A DNA stretch of 56,522 bases. It comes from Marinobacter sp. (GTDB lineage Bacteria; Pseudomonadota; Gammaproteobacteria; Pseudomonadales; Oleiphilaceae). Below the pieces are notes generated by a model, which did not search any database, was not told where the DNA came from, and saw only the letters and a list, made by a program, of their open reading frames with translations. Both the position numbers and the translations under genes were made by a program. The stretch's first letter is position 1; each line of letters begins with the position of its first letter. Below, piece by piece: positions 1 to 9,212 of this stretch. The stretch lies in NCBI RefSeq assembly GCF_014859525.1, contig NZ_JACUUB010000010.1:1-56522 (forward strand), written 5' to 3'.

Positions 1-26
1 CGTTGTTGAACGCTAACACTAACCCA

Positions 27-53
27 GAAAAAAGCCCGGTCAATGGCCGGGCT
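27..53 (-). terminator. Rho-independent terminator of the TonB receptor gene
   Basis: A perfect 7-bp stem (AGCCCGG at 33-39 with CCGGGCT at 47-53) has a 7-base loop. Read on the minus strand it is followed by a T-run, which is the A-run at 28-33. It lies about 50 bases past the receptor stop codon in the correct orientation. Confidence 0.8.
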
Positions 54-105
54 GAAGTTTTCCTGAGTCAGACGGGTCCATCAGCCTCTTATGAGGAGGT
101 TTCAA

Positions 106-2292
106 TCAGAAATCGACGGTAACGCCCAGGGATGCCGTGCGCGGCAGATTGGGCCGGGCGCCATCGGGTGAGCGGGCGATGATTTTCCGGGTATCGAACA
201 CATTGTCGAGTTTGGCAAAGACCCGGGCGCCTTCGGCTATGCGGTAGCTGCCGGAGAGATCGACCACGGTGAGCGATTCGGTCTTTCTGAACGTGTTATC
301 GGTGCCGCTGCGATCGCAGCCGTTGTCGATACACATCTCGTCGACATAAGATACATTCACATACGTATCCCACTGGTCACCGGCGCGCAGTCCGGTGCGC
401 AGGTTCAGGACGTTCTCGGGCAGGTAGACCAGGTTGTCGCCCTTGAGGACGTTGCCGGAATCGCTGTCTTTGGTGACCTCGGCATCGGTGTAGGTCCAGG
501 TGGCTTCAACCGGAACCGACAGGCCGTTGGTCAGGACGAACTCATAGCCAGCCAGAGCCTCGATGCCTTGAATGCGGGCTTCACCCTGGCTGACCGAGCC
601 GAAGTCCTGGCCACCAGCGCAAGGGGTGGCCACGGAGCAGTTCTGGACCGTGTTCTCATAGTCGCTGTAAAAGCCGATCAGTTCATAGCGGCCGGCTCCG
701 CGCTGCACCCTTGCGCCAAGTTCATAGTTGGTGCTCAACTCTGGATCAACATCGGTACTGCCCGCACCGGCGGGTGCCATGCCACGGTGAATGCCGGCCA
801 GAAGCGTTATACCACCATCAAGCTTATAGGTTGCGCCGAGGCCCGGCAGCAGTTCACCGGTCGTGTTCGACGCGCGGTCGTGCACATCGGTGCGGGCTTC
901 CTGTTGGTAACGAATCCGACGGGTCTCGATATCTTCGTAACGCAATAAGCCGGTTACAGTAAGCCGGTCGTTCACGGCAATCCGGTCAGCGATGTAGGTG
1001 CTCCAGGCCTCGGCTTTCTCAATGGCGTTATTGCTGCCGCTGAGGCCGCTTCCGGAGGTGGTTGAGACATACTGAAGAACCGGCCGGCCGTTAACGATGA
1101 CCTGATCGAAAGTGTCCACCGGCTGCAGGCGGTCCACGTCGTCTTCGTGGTAGCGTAGGCCAAGGGTCAGGTCGTGGCGCATGCCGGCCAGTTCCAGACC
1201 CCAGTCTGCGACAAAGTCGATGCCCCGGGATTCGTATTCGCGAGCGTTATTCTTGATTTCGATGCCGGCCAGATCGGCCTCTCCAAGCAGTTGTTGCTGA
1301 GCGAGGGCATCACCGTCATTGGCGGCGTTGATCAGGGAATTCAGGCCAGCGGCCTTGTACCAGTTGCGTTTGAATTGGTTGCGGTAGGCGGTAGTGGTCA
1401 GGGTTACATCGTTATTGAAATCCACCAGATGCCGGGCCATGAAACCGGTGCGCTGGGTATCCATGTTATCCCGCTCAGACGCAAAGTAGCGCTGGGCCGG
1501 GTTGGCGTTAAAGTCCGCATCGGTCAAGCCGAGGTAAGTTTCCAGGCTCAGCTCTTCGCTGTAATCCACTTTCAGGTCGAGCTGATGATAAACGTCAGCG
1601 TCTGGTCGGGTATTCAGTCGGAGCTTGGCGACGTAATCCTGTTTGTCGAAGCCGGCTTTGCGGTCTGACTGGCGGATGTCCTTGAAACCGTCACTCTCAT
1701 GCTGGTGAGTTTCGATCAACCAGCCAACCTGGTCGCTGTTGGCGCCGTACCAGGCGTGGATCCGTTTGCCGTTATCCTCGGCGATCTCGGCCGTCACCCG
1801 GCCGCCGGTAGAGGTGGGAATCGGTGTGGAGCGCAAGTTGATCGCACCGCCAACGGTGGCTGGGCCATAACGGAGCAGGTCTGGTCCTTTCAGCACTTCA
1901 ACACTGTTGATACGTCCGAAAGACGGGAAGTAATAGGCAGCCGGGCCGGAATAGGGGGCCGGCGCCATGAGCACGCCGTCTTCCATCAGGGTGACCTTAC
2001 CGGAACGTCCGGAGCCGGAGCCCCGAATGCCAATGTTGGGGCGCAAACCGTAGCCTTCTTCCTCAAGCAGATAAACGCCCGGAACTTCGCGTACCACTCG
2101 GTGGATATCGGTGTACTTCATGGTTTCCAGATCCTGCTCGGTAACCACATGCGCTGAGCCGGGCAGGGCGGAGGCGGAGGTTTCGTCACCGATGATAACC
2201 AGTTCTTTGAGCGTATGCTCCTGAGCGGCGACGGGCAGTGAGGCCACCATAATGGCGAGGGCTAAAAGGCGACGGGGAAAACGCTGTTGCAT
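106..2292 (-). CDS. TonB-dependent outer-membrane receptor, probably for a ferric complex
   Basis: This 728-residue protein is an outer-membrane active transporter energised by TonB/ExbBD. It has an N-terminal signal peptide ending near VAAQ, a TonB-box-like segment (HTLKELVIIG) just after it, a plug domain with GIRGSG and VEVLKGP motifs, and a beta-barrel ending in phenylalanine (VTVDF). The architecture resembles the FecA-type 'TonB-dependent receptor family', but the substrate cannot be read from the sequence. The ATG at 2292 is chosen because it begins the signal peptide; the frame stays open a further 24 codons upstream without one. A Fur box lies about 50 bases upstream, so iron-repressed expression is expected. 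No FecI/FecR-type regulator is adjacent. Cysteines in two predicted extracellular loops may form disulfides. Confidence 0.9.
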   Translation of the reverse strand: MQQRFPRRLLALAIMVASLPVAAQEHTLKELVIIGDETSASALPGSAHVVTEQDLETMKYTDIHRVVREVPGVYLLEEEGYGLRPNIGIRGSGSGRSGKVTLMEDGVLMAPAPYSGPAAYYFPSFGRINSVEVLKGPDLLRYGPATVGGAINLRSTPIPTSTGGRVTAEIAEDNGKRIHAWYGANSDQVGWLIETHQHESDGFKDIRQSDRKAGFDKQDYVAKLRLNTRPDADVYHQLDLKVDYSEELSLETYLGLTDADFNANPAQRYFASERDNMDTQRTGFMARHLVDFNNDVTLTTTAYRNQFKRNWYKAAGLNSLINAANDGDALAQQQLLGEADLAGIEIKNNAREYESRGIDFVADWGLELAGMRHDLTLGLRYHEDDVDRLQPVDTFDQVIVNGRPVLQYVSTTSGSGLSGSNNAIEKAEAWSTYIADRIAVNDRLTVTGLLRYEDIETRRIRYQQEARTDVHDRASNTTGELLPGLGATYKLDGGITLLAGIHRGMAPAGAGSTDVDPELSTNYELGARVQRGAGRYELIGFYSDYENTVQNCSVATPCAGGQDFGSVSQGEARIQGIEALAGYEFVLTNGLSVPVEATWTYTDAEVTKDSDSGNVLKGDNLVYLPENVLNLRTGLRAGDQWDTYVNVSYVDEMCIDNGCDRSGTDNTFRKTESLTVVDLSGSYRIAEGARVFAKLDNVFDTRKIIARSPDGARPNLPRTASLGVTVDF

Positions 2293-2336
2293 AATCGCAT
2301 CCTGTGAGGGTGGTATTGACTCGGGATGGCAACTAT

Positions 2337-2355
2337 ACAAATGATAATCATTAAC
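2337..2355. promoter_or_regulatory. Fur box
   Basis: The sequence matches 15 of 19 positions of the Fur consensus GATAATGATAATCATTATC and contains the complete palindromic core ATGATAATCATT at 2341-2352. It lies just upstream of the TonB receptor start. Iron-dependent repression by Fur is inferred from the match and position. Confidence 0.8.
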
Positions 2356-2404
2356 AACAAGCAAAAATTACCATTTGCTTGTATTGGCTGTGAGGCTTTG
2401 AGTA

Positions 2405-2430
2405 CAAAAAACCCGGCACGTCGCCGGGTT
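2405..2430 (-). terminator. Rho-independent terminator after purD
   Basis: An 8-bp perfect stem (AACCCGGC at 2410-2417 with GCCGGGTT at 2423-2430) has a 5-base loop. On the minus strand a T-run follows, given by the A-run ending at 2411. It lies 25 bases past the purD stop and separates purD from the TonB receptor gene. Confidence 0.85.
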
Positions 2431-2454
2431 GCAATGACCGCTGCAGGTAACGCG

Positions 2455-3738
2455 TTATTGCTCGCGGGCGATGGCCCGGTAAGCAATGTCGTTGCGGTAG
2501 AACATGCCGTTCCAGCGGATTTTCTTTGCCAGCAGATAAGCCCGCTGTTGGGCCTCCGTAACCGTGTTGCCCAGTGCTGTGGCACACAGTACCCGGCCGC
2601 CACTGGTCACCACCTGGCCATCTTTCAGGCTGGTGCCGGCGTGGAAGACTTTTTCGCCTTCGACTTCACCGTCTGGTAAGCCGGAAATCACGTCGCCCTT
2701 GTTGTAGCTGGCGGGATAGCCGCCAGCAGCCAGAACGATCCCTACGGAAGCGCGTTCGTCCCACTCGGAATCACACTGGTCTAGCTTGCCATCCACGGCA
2801 GCCTGGCACAGTTCCACCATGTCGGATTTCATGCGTAGCATGATCGGCTGGGTTTCCGGATCGCCAAAGCGGCAGTTGAACTCGATGACTTTGGGTGTGC
2901 CATGGCCGTCGATCATCAAGCCTGCGTACAGGAAACCCTTGTAAGGGTGACCTTCAGCGGCCATGCCGTTGACGGTGGGGTAGATGACCTCGTCCATGAT
3001 GCGTTGGTGTACCTCGGCGGTGACCACCGGGGCTGGCGAATAAGCACCCATGCCGCCGGTGTTGGGGCCGGTGTCGCCGTCGCCCACGCGTTTGTGGTCC
3101 TGGGAGGTGGCCATGGCCAGCACATTTTTGCCGTCGACCATGACGATGAAGGAGGCTTCTTCACCGTCCAGGAATTCTTCGACCACCACACGGCTGCCAG
3201 CGTCACCAAAGGCGTTGCCGGCGAGCATGTCGCGGATGGCATCTTCGGCTTCAGCCAGAGTCATGGCCACGATCACGCCTTTACCGGCGGCCAGGCCATC
3301 GGCCTTGACCACAATCGGTGCGCCTTTTCCCCGCACGTATGCGAGGGCTTCGTCGACATCGGTGAAGTTGCCGTAATCCGCCGTGGGGATCTTCTGGCGG
3401 GCCAGGAAGTCCTTGGTGAAGGCCTTGGAGCCTTCCAGCTGGGCGGCGCCGGCGCTGGGGCCGAAGATGCGCAGGCCGCGGGCTTCAAACTTGTCCACCA
3501 CACCGGCCACCAACGGGGCTTCCGGGCCGACGATGGTCAGGCCGACGTTGTTGTGTTCGGCAAAGTTGGCCAGACCGTCCAGGTCCATCACGTCCAGATC
3601 GACGTTTTCCAGGTTCGGTTCCCGGGCGGTGCCGGCGTTCCCCGGTGCCACGAAGACCTTGTCCGCTAGTGGTGATTGTGCCGCTTTCCAGGCCAGGGCG
3701 TGTTCGCGCCCGCCACTGCCAATAACCAGAATGTTCAT
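2455..3738 (-). CDS. purD: Phosphoribosylamine-glycine ligase (GAR synthetase)
   Basis: PurD catalyses the second step of de novo purine synthesis, joining phosphoribosylamine and glycine with ATP to give GAR in the cytoplasm. The 427-residue length is normal for the family. The N-terminal nucleotide-binding segment begins MNILVIGSGGREHALAWKA. The ATP-grasp core (around residues 100-330) includes VKADGLAAGKGV, GPNTGGMGAYSPAP and the metal-binding region EFNCRFGDPETQ. It starts 21 bases after the purH stop in the same direction, so the two are probably co-transcribed, and the transcript ends at the terminator at 2405-2430. No unusual features were seen. Confidence 0.97.
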   Translation of the reverse strand: MNILVIGSGGREHALAWKAAQSPLADKVFVAPGNAGTAREPNLENVDLDVMDLDGLANFAEHNNVGLTIVGPEAPLVAGVVDKFEARGLRIFGPSAGAAQLEGSKAFTKDFLARQKIPTADYGNFTDVDEALAYVRGKGAPIVVKADGLAAGKGVIVAMTLAEAEDAIRDMLAGNAFGDAGSRVVVEEFLDGEEASFIVMVDGKNVLAMATSQDHKRVGDGDTGPNTGGMGAYSPAPVVTAEVHQRIMDEVIYPTVNGMAAEGHPYKGFLYAGLMIDGHGTPKVIEFNCRFGDPETQPIMLRMKSDMVELCQAAVDGKLDQCDSEWDERASVGIVLAAGGYPASYNKGDVISGLPDGEVEGEKVFHAGTSLKDGQVVTSGGRVLCATALGNTVTEAQQRAYLLAKKIRWNGMFYRNDIAYRAIAREQ

Positions 3739-3759
3739 GTGTTGCTCCTGAATTTTTGA

Positions 3760-5340
3760 TCAGTGACGGAAGTGGCGCATGCCGGTGAAGACCATGGCAA
3801 TGCCGTGCTCGTTGGCCGCGTCGATCACTTCCTGGTCGCGCATGGAGCCTCCCGGCTGGATCACCGCGGTGATGCCGGCGGCGGCGGCCGCATCAATGCC
3901 GTCCCGGAACGGGAAGAAGGCATCCGAGGACATTACCGAGCCTGTCACTTCCAGACCTTCGTCGGCGGCTTTGATGCCGGCGATTTTGGCGCTGTAGACC
4001 CGGCTCATCTGGCCGGCGCCCACGCCGATGGTACGGCCGGCCTTGGCGTAGACAATGGCGTTGGACTTGACGTACTTGGCCACTTCCCAGGCGAACAGCA
4101 GGTCGTTCAGCTCCTGCTCGGTGGGCTGGCGCTCGGTGACCACTTTCACGTCTTCCATCGCGACCATACCGAGATCACGATCCTGCACCAGCAGGCCGCC
4201 GGTCACCCGTTTGTAGTCCATGGTCTGGGCGCGTTCGCCATTGAAGTCGCCGCAGGCCAGCAGACGCACGTTCTTCTTGGCGGCGACGATCTCCAGCGCC
4301 TCCGGGGCAATGCTGGGGGCGATGATCACTTCGACAAACTGACGGTCGACGATGGCCTGGGCTGTGGCCGCGTCCAGCTCACGGTTGAAGGCGATGATGC
4401 CGCCAAAGGCCGAGGTGGGGTCGGTGGCAAACGCCAGATCGTAGGCCTGCAGAATATCCGCACCGATAGCCACACCGCAGGGGTTGGCGTGCTTGACGAT
4501 GACACAGGCCGGGTCGGCAAACGGCTTCACGCATTCCAGGGCGGCGTCGGTGTCGGCGACGTTGTTGTAGCTCAGCTCCTTGCCCTGCAGCTGTTTGGCG
4601 GTGGCCACGCAGGCTTCGCGCGGGTTGCGCTCGGCGTAGAAGGCGGCACGCTGGTGCGGGTTCTCGCCGTAACGCATGTCCTGGACCTTCACGAACTGAG
4701 CGTTGAAGGTGCGCGGGAAGTCGGCGTTGTCGTTGTCCGGAGTGCGGCCGCCCAGGTAATTGGCGATGGCGCCGTCGTAGCCGGCAGTGTGTTCAAATGC
4801 CTTTACCGCAAGGTCAAAGCGGGTGCTGTAGGTCAGCTGGCCGTCGTTATCTTTCAGCTCTTTCAAGACCCGGCTGTAGTCGGCGGCGTTAACGACGATG
4901 GCCACGTCGTTGTGGTTCTTGGCGGCCGCACGAACCATGGTCGGGCCGCCGATGTCGATGTTTTCAATGGCGGTGGCCAGGTCGCAGTCGGGGTTGGCGA
5001 CGGTGTCTTCGAACGGGTACAGGTTGACCACCACCATGTCGATGGGGTCGATGCCGTGCTGGGTCATGATGGTGTCATCGGTGCCGCGACGACCCAGAAT
5101 GCCACCATGAATCTTCGGGTGCAGGGTCTTGACGCGGCCGTCCATCATTTCCGGGAAGCCGGTGTAGTCAGACACCTCGGTGACGGGCACCTGATTCTGC
5201 TGCAGCAGACGGAAGGTTCCGCCCGTAGACAGTAGCTCGATGCCGCGTTCAGTTAAAGCACGGCCGAACTCGACGATGCCGGTTTTATCACTCACGCTGA
5301 TCAGAGCGCGACGGACGGGGGTATTAGCCTGATTTGCCAT
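3760..5340 (-). CDS. purH: Bifunctional AICAR transformylase / IMP cyclohydrolase
   Basis: PurH performs the last two steps of IMP synthesis: formyl transfer from 10-formyl-THF to AICAR, then ring closure. The 526-residue protein has the usual order: an N-terminal MGS-like IMP cyclohydrolase domain (about residues 1-200, with [11 protein letters not shown] and the GGILGRR segment) and a C-terminal transformylase domain containing the catalytic Lys-His in IVKHANPCG. The protein ends GMRHFRH, as is usual. It lies downstream of fis and directly upstream of purD. A long GC-rich frame on the opposite strand (3763-5235) is an antisense shadow. Confidence 0.97.
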   Translation of the reverse strand: MANQANTPVRRALISVSDKTGIVEFGRALTERGIELLSTGGTFRLLQQNQVPVTEVSDYTGFPEMMDGRVKTLHPKIHGGILGRRGTDDTIMTQHGIDPIDMVVVNLYPFEDTVANPDCDLATAIENIDIGGPTMVRAAAKNHNDVAIVVNAADYSRVLKELKDNDGQLTYSTRFDLAVKAFEHTAGYDGAIANYLGGRTPDNDNADFPRTFNAQFVKVQDMRYGENPHQRAAFYAERNPREACVATAKQLQGKELSYNNVADTDAALECVKPFADPACVIVKHANPCGVAIGADILQAYDLAFATDPTSAFGGIIAFNRELDAATAQAIVDRQFVEVIIAPSIAPEALEIVAAKKNVRLLACGDFNGERAQTMDYKRVTGGLLVQDRDLGMVAMEDVKVVTERQPTEQELNDLLFAWEVAKYVKSNAIVYAKAGRTIGVGAGQMSRVYSAKIAGIKAADEGLEVTGSVMSSDAFFPFRDGIDAAAAAGITAVIQPGGSMRDQEVIDAANEHGIAMVFTGMRHFRH

Positions 5341-5392
5341 GGGTCACTTTCTTCGCTGGTCAGATAAGCCGGATTTAGCCTGGGTATAAAGA

Positions 5393-5428
5393 ACAAAGGC
5401 CTCGCGAACGGATCCGGGAGGCCCTTGT
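5393..5428 (-). terminator. Hairpin between fis and purH, possible weak terminator
   Basis: An 11-bp stem with one mismatch (5393-5403 with 5418-5428) closes a 14-base loop 13 bases past the fis stop. The T-content after it on the minus strand (GTTCTTTATA) is weak. It may attenuate read-through from dusB-fis into purH, or mark an RNA processing point. Confidence 0.4.
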
Positions 5429-5441
5429 GGGTCTGGTCTGA

Positions 5442-5759
5442 TTATAGCAGACCGTACTGCTTGAGTTTCTTGCGCAGGGTGCCGCGATTGAGGCCAAGCA
5501 TGGTAGAGGCTTTGGTCTGGTTGTTACGGGTGTACTTCATCACCTGTTCGAGCAGCGGTGCTTCCACTTCCGACAGCACCAGCTGGTACACCTCGGAGAC
5601 GGGGGCTCCGTCCAGTTGCTCAAAATAGTTTGTCAGAGCAACCTCGACACTGTCACGCAAGGTGACGCTGTTGCCGCTGTTGTTCACCGTTTGCAACTGA
5701 TGCATTTCATCGTTCGCCGGTGTGCTCAGGTTGTCGTTTGCCAAAGTCTCAGCGGTCAT
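5442..5759 (-). CDS. fis: DNA-binding nucleoid protein Fis
   Basis: Fis is a small dimeric nucleoid protein that bends DNA and regulates rRNA and many other promoters during rapid growth. The 105-residue product has the C-terminal helix-turn-helix in conserved form ([19 protein letters not shown], ending KQYGLL). The N-terminal 15-20 residues are not conserved and account for the small length excess over the 98-residue E. coli protein. The start overlaps the dusB stop by four bases (ATGA), which indicates translational coupling. The dusB-fis pairing is the standard gammaproteobacterial arrangement and supports the assignment. Confidence 0.96.
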   Translation of the reverse strand: MTAETLANDNLSTPANDEMHQLQTVNNSGNSVTLRDSVEVALTNYFEQLDGAPVSEVYQLVLSEVEAPLLEQVMKYTRNNQTKASTMLGLNRGTLRKKLKQYGLL

Positions 5760-6754
5760 GCTGCGAATACCTCTCCATTTCGTAAGCCTGAAAAATACTG
5801 TTCGATTCGGTCTTTTTGCTCCAGCGCATCTTCGATCGCGTTGAAGCGTTGGCGGAACTGTTTGCTTTGGTCGTGGGACTGCAAATACCAGCCCACATGT
5901 TTTCTGGCGATACGCACACCCATTTTTTCACCATAAAAGCTGTGAAGCTCGGCCAGGTGCCCCGTCAATATCTGTTCTACCTCATCCAGCGATGGCGCTG
6001 GCAGGTGTTCTCCAGTTTGCAGGTAATGCAGAATCTCCCGGAAAACCCAGGGCCGGCCCTGGGCACCACGACCAATCAACAGCCCGTCGGCACCGGTGTG
6101 CTCCAATACCCGGCGGGCTTTTTCCGGTGTGGTGATATCGCCGTTGGCAAAGACCGGAATAGTCACGCAGGTCTTTACTTCTGCAATGGTGTCGTACTCC
6201 GCATCGCCGTTGTATTTGTCTGAGCGGGTGCGGCCATGCACAGCGATGGCTTGTATGCCGGCGTCTTCTGCCATGCGGGCAATCACTGTTGCGTTACGGT
6301 TGTCCTGATCCCAGCCCGTTCGCATTTTCAGGGTGACGGGGATGTCGACCGCATTGACTACGGCCTCGAGTATCTCCCTGACCAACTTTTCGTCTTTCAT
6401 CAGGGCAGAGCCGGCGGCTTTGTTGCACACCTTTTTGGCTGGGCAACCCATATTGATGTCGATAATCTGAGCACCAAACTCGGCATTCTGTCGGGCCGCA
6501 TCGGCCAGCATCTCCGGATCGCCGCCGGCAATCTGTACCGAGCGGGGCTCCGGCTCACCCTGGTGGTTCATCCGGGTGCGGGATTTGCGCGTATGCCAGA
6601 GCTTGCTGTCCGCTATGACCATTTCTGACACCGCCAGACCGGCACCCATTCTTCGGCACAACTGCCGGAACGGACGGTCTGTTACGCCGGCCATGGGCGC
6701 AACAATAAGCGGGTTGGGCAAGGTGTACGGCCCGATTTTTGCCGTTGGCAGCAT
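5756..6754 (-). CDS. dusB: tRNA-dihydrouridine synthase B
   Basis: DusB reduces specific uridines in the tRNA D-loop to dihydrouridine using FMN and NADPH. The 332-residue TIM barrel shows the FMN-binding opening ([15 protein letters not shown]), the NMGCPAKKV segment with the active-site cysteine, and the phosphate-binding [16 protein letters not shown] motif, followed by a C-terminal helical tRNA-binding domain. The ATG at 6754 gives the usual N-terminus ([17 protein letters not shown]). A start 19 codons upstream is open but lacks family support. It is the first gene of the dusB-fis pair and its stop overlaps the fis start. Confidence 0.95.
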   Translation of the reverse strand: MLPTAKIGPYTLPNPLIVAPMAGVTDRPFRQLCRRMGAGLAVSEMVIADSKLWHTRKSRTRMNHQGEPEPRSVQIAGGDPEMLADAARQNAEFGAQIIDINMGCPAKKVCNKAAGSALMKDEKLVREILEAVVNAVDIPVTLKMRTGWDQDNRNATVIARMAEDAGIQAIAVHGRTRSDKYNGDAEYDTIAEVKTCVTIPVFANGDITTPEKARRVLEHTGADGLLIGRGAQGRPWVFREILHYLQTGEHLPAPSLDEVEQILTGHLAELHSFYGEKMGVRIARKHVGWYLQSHDQSKQFRQRFNAIEDALEQKDRIEQYFSGLRNGEVFAA

Positions 6755-6826
6755 GATCTGAGTCCGTGTCACAGCGAATGAAGCAAAATTCGGTGCAGAG
6801 CGACTGTTCAATTTATGATCGCTCCA

Positions 6827-6860
6827 GTTCCCGAAGGGCGGTAATGATACCGCCGGGAAC
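6827..6860. other. Long interrupted inverted repeat upstream of dusB
   Basis: Two nested perfect stems form one hairpin. The inner stem is GGCGGTA (6837-6843) with TACCGCC (6848-6854) around a 4-base loop. The outer stem is GTTCCC (6827-6832) with GGGAAC (6855-6860), with a 4-base bulge on one side. No T-run follows on either strand. It lies between the DUF3426 stop and the dusB start, so it could be a 5' leader structure of dusB-fis, a factor-independent pause, or a protein site. Confidence 0.55.
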
Positions 6861-6954
6861 GGCTTGATTGAAGGGCAAAATGGCTTAAAAAATTGATTAT
6901 TTTTCGTTCTTTCTGGTTGACTTTTGCCCGGTCAGCCGAGGGCGCTGTTTGTCG

Positions 6955-8229
6955 TCAGGGTGTCCACGACCGAAAGCTCAGGTTGTAGTTGACCGCGTCG
7001 CGACCTGGGTCACGAATGCTGATGGCAATTCTGACCGGTGTTTCCGGGGGCATGTTGTCCAGCGATTCGGCATCACCGGCAAGGTATTCTTCGGGCAGGA
7101 AGGTGCTTTGCGCAACAACGTCACCGTTGAGGTTTGAGAAGGTCAACGCAATGGCCGGGAATGGTTGTTCAAATCCGGCACGGTTGATGATTTCTGCATC
7201 CACAATCAGTTGGCTGCGATTTTCAGGGTCAGTGCGAACGACGAGTTTTCGGCTCTGAATTGCGTCGACATTGACCAGCGGCTTGAGTTTACATCCTGCC
7301 AGCTCGCAGCCCTGCTCATAAAAAGGTCTGAGTTGGGGAATGGCAGAGAGGCGGTCAAACTGGAACCAGGTCACCTGTGCCACCAGGGTGCCCAGCAGGG
7401 CCAGAACCACGAGTGTCCATAGCGCTGTGCGCAGGCGGCTTCTGCCATGACTCACGGATACCGGATCTCGGCGCAAATCCCGGTAAAGGGTATCGGCTTT
7501 CTGACTTGGGCGAGGCTGGGAAGCGGGCGCGCTAACGGCCCGATCATCGTCCGTGGCGGCAAGCGTCAGCTCACTGGTTGCGGCAAGAGCTCCGGATTTT
7601 TGTCTGGCCGGCGGTTCGTCTGTTTCAGGCTTGATTTGCTGAGTGGCCTGAGGGTTCTCCTGCGGTGTTTGTTCAACTTCGGAGACCGCTGGCGCGTCTT
7701 TGGTTGACACAGGTTCTGGCGCTTCGGTTTTTTGTGGTGGCTCGCTCGCCGTTTCTGATTGCTCAGAGGACTGTTTTGGATGATCCTCCGAAAGCATGGC
7801 CTCGGCCCAGCTTTCGTCGACGGCCTTCTTGTCCGGCGCGAGGTCGTCATCCTGATAGCCGGATTGTTCGGGTTCGTCGAATGCCCGAAAGCTGTCGCTT
7901 AGCTCATCCTGCGAAAAGGTCAGATTTGTCCCGGCATAACGCCCTTCGGTGGCATCTTCTTCGGGGTTGTCTGCGAAGACGAAATTTTCTTCGTCAGCGC
8001 CCGCAGGGGTGCTTGCATCAGGGCTGGGGGTGCCGGATGGTTCCCTCGGCACTGGTTTGTCCGTTGGCGCATCGCTGTGGGCTTTGATGACCTGATGCTC
8101 AATCGCATTGAAGACTTTCATGCAGCTGCCACAACGAACCTTGCCCCGCGCGATGCTGAGCTGCTCTTCAGTCACCCGGAAGCGGGTTTCGCAATTGGGG
8201 CATTGGGTTTGCAGACTGCTTGAGGTCAT
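6955..8229 (-). CDS. Zinc-ribbon and DUF3426 membrane protein
   Basis: The function of this family is unknown. The 424-residue protein opens with a zinc-ribbon/MJ0042-type finger (CPNCETRFRV, then RCGSCMKVFNA). A long acidic, proline- and glutamate-rich linker of low complexity follows (about residues 50-265). One transmembrane helix (TLVVLALLGTLVAQVTWF) leads into a C-terminal DUF3426 domain predicted to be periplasmic. It lies between prmA and dusB, the usual place for this family in related genomes. The finger on the cytoplasmic side and folded domain outside suggest a single-pass sensor or scaffold, but this is only an inference from topology. Confidence 0.85.
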   Translation of the reverse strand: MTSSSLQTQCPNCETRFRVTEEQLSIARGKVRCGSCMKVFNAIEHQVIKAHSDAPTDKPVPREPSGTPSPDASTPAGADEENFVFADNPEEDATEGRYAGTNLTFSQDELSDSFRAFDEPEQSGYQDDDLAPDKKAVDESWAEAMLSEDHPKQSSEQSETASEPPQKTEAPEPVSTKDAPAVSEVEQTPQENPQATQQIKPETDEPPARQKSGALAATSELTLAATDDDRAVSAPASQPRPSQKADTLYRDLRRDPVSVSHGRSRLRTALWTLVVLALLGTLVAQVTWFQFDRLSAIPQLRPFYEQGCELAGCKLKPLVNVDAIQSRKLVVRTDPENRSQLIVDAEIINRAGFEQPFPAIALTFSNLNGDVVAQSTFLPEEYLAGDAESLDNMPPETPVRIAISIRDPGRDAVNYNLSFRSWTP

Positions 8230-8313
8230 GCTTCGTTCCTGAAAGCTTGAGCGCTGATTGATCGCGATACGATCACTACGAATGAGGCAGTTTAGTCCTA
8301 AACGGCGAGCTCG

Positions 8314-9210
8314 TCATCCGCCCTTGCGCCGTCCTGTGAGGCGTATCCAGTCTTCTTTCTGTTCAGGCTCGTCCATTACAAACCACGGCTCGTAGGCCGC
8401 CATTACGTCCCGGGCCTGATGGGACAGGATGCCGGAGAGTACCAGGTGGCCTCCGGGCAGGGTCAGCTCCGCCAACCTGGGCGCCAGGCTGATCAGGGGT
8501 TGGGCCAGAATGTTGGCCAGCATGACGTCCGCGCGTGTGTCCGGATCGTTACCGGGCAGGTACAGGTCCAGTCGGCGATCTTCAACGCCGTTACGGCGGG
8601 CATTGTCGCGACTGGCTTCCAAAGCCTGGGGGTCGGTGTCGACACCGATAACGTGATCAGCACCAAGCAACAGGGCAGCAAGGCCCAGAATGCCGGAGCC
8701 GCAGCCATAGTCGGTGATCTGTTTTCCGGTGACATCCTGGCCGTCCAGCCATTGCAGACATAAAGCGGTGGTCGGGTGTGTGCCGGTGCCAAAGGCAAGG
8801 CCGGGGTCGAGCAGAAGGTTTGCGGCGTCAGGGTCTGGCGCGTCGCACCAGCTGGGGACAATCCACAGGCGTTCACCAAACTGCAGGGGATGAAAGTCAT
8901 CCATCCAGGCCCGTTCCCAGTCTTTGTCCTCAACCAGGCTAACGTCGATCTCGGCCAGGGACTGCTGGGTTTGCTGATGCCAGGCGTCCCGGATGTCAGA
9001 GCAAAGTTGCTCTATATTCCGGTCAGACTGGAACAGCCCGGTGACGGTAGTCTGGCTCCAAAGCGGCGTGGTGCCCGGGTCGGGTTCGTACAGAGGCTGG
9101 TCGGCGGCGTCTTCCATGGAAACGGCGTCTGAGCCCATTTCCATTAACAGGTCCTCCAGCTGATCCGCAGTGTCCGGATCAGCTGGAATCTGGAGTTGTA
9201 TCCAGGGCAT
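8314..9210 (-). CDS. prmA: Ribosomal protein L11 methyltransferase
   Basis: PrmA trimethylates several amino groups of ribosomal protein L11 using S-adenosylmethionine. The 298-residue product has an N-terminal L11-binding domain (MPWIQLQIPADPDTADQLED), a linker, and a Rossmann-type SAM domain with DYGCGSGILGLAALLLGA and the LANILAQPL motif equivalent to the catalytic NxxxxP region. It starts two bases after accC and is probably translated from the same transcript. The accC-prmA neighbourhood is common in this group. Confidence 0.95.
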   Translation of the reverse strand: MPWIQLQIPADPDTADQLEDLLMEMGSDAVSMEDAADQPLYEPDPGTTPLWSQTTVTGLFQSDRNIEQLCSDIRDAWHQQTQQSLAEIDVSLVEDKDWERAWMDDFHPLQFGERLWIVPSWCDAPDPDAANLLLDPGLAFGTGTHPTTALCLQWLDGQDVTGKQITDYGCGSGILGLAALLLGADHVIGVDTDPQALEASRDNARRNGVEDRRLDLYLPGNDPDTRADVMLANILAQPLISLAPRLAELTLPGGHLVLSGILSHQARDVMAAYEPWFVMDEPEQKEDWIRLTGRRKGG

Positions 9211-9212
9211 GA

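Noticed and set aside
3763..5235. 490-codon open frame on the plus strand opposite purH
   Set aside because: It is an antisense shadow of a strongly conserved gene; the product is repetitive in Gly, Val and Asp and has no recognisable domain.
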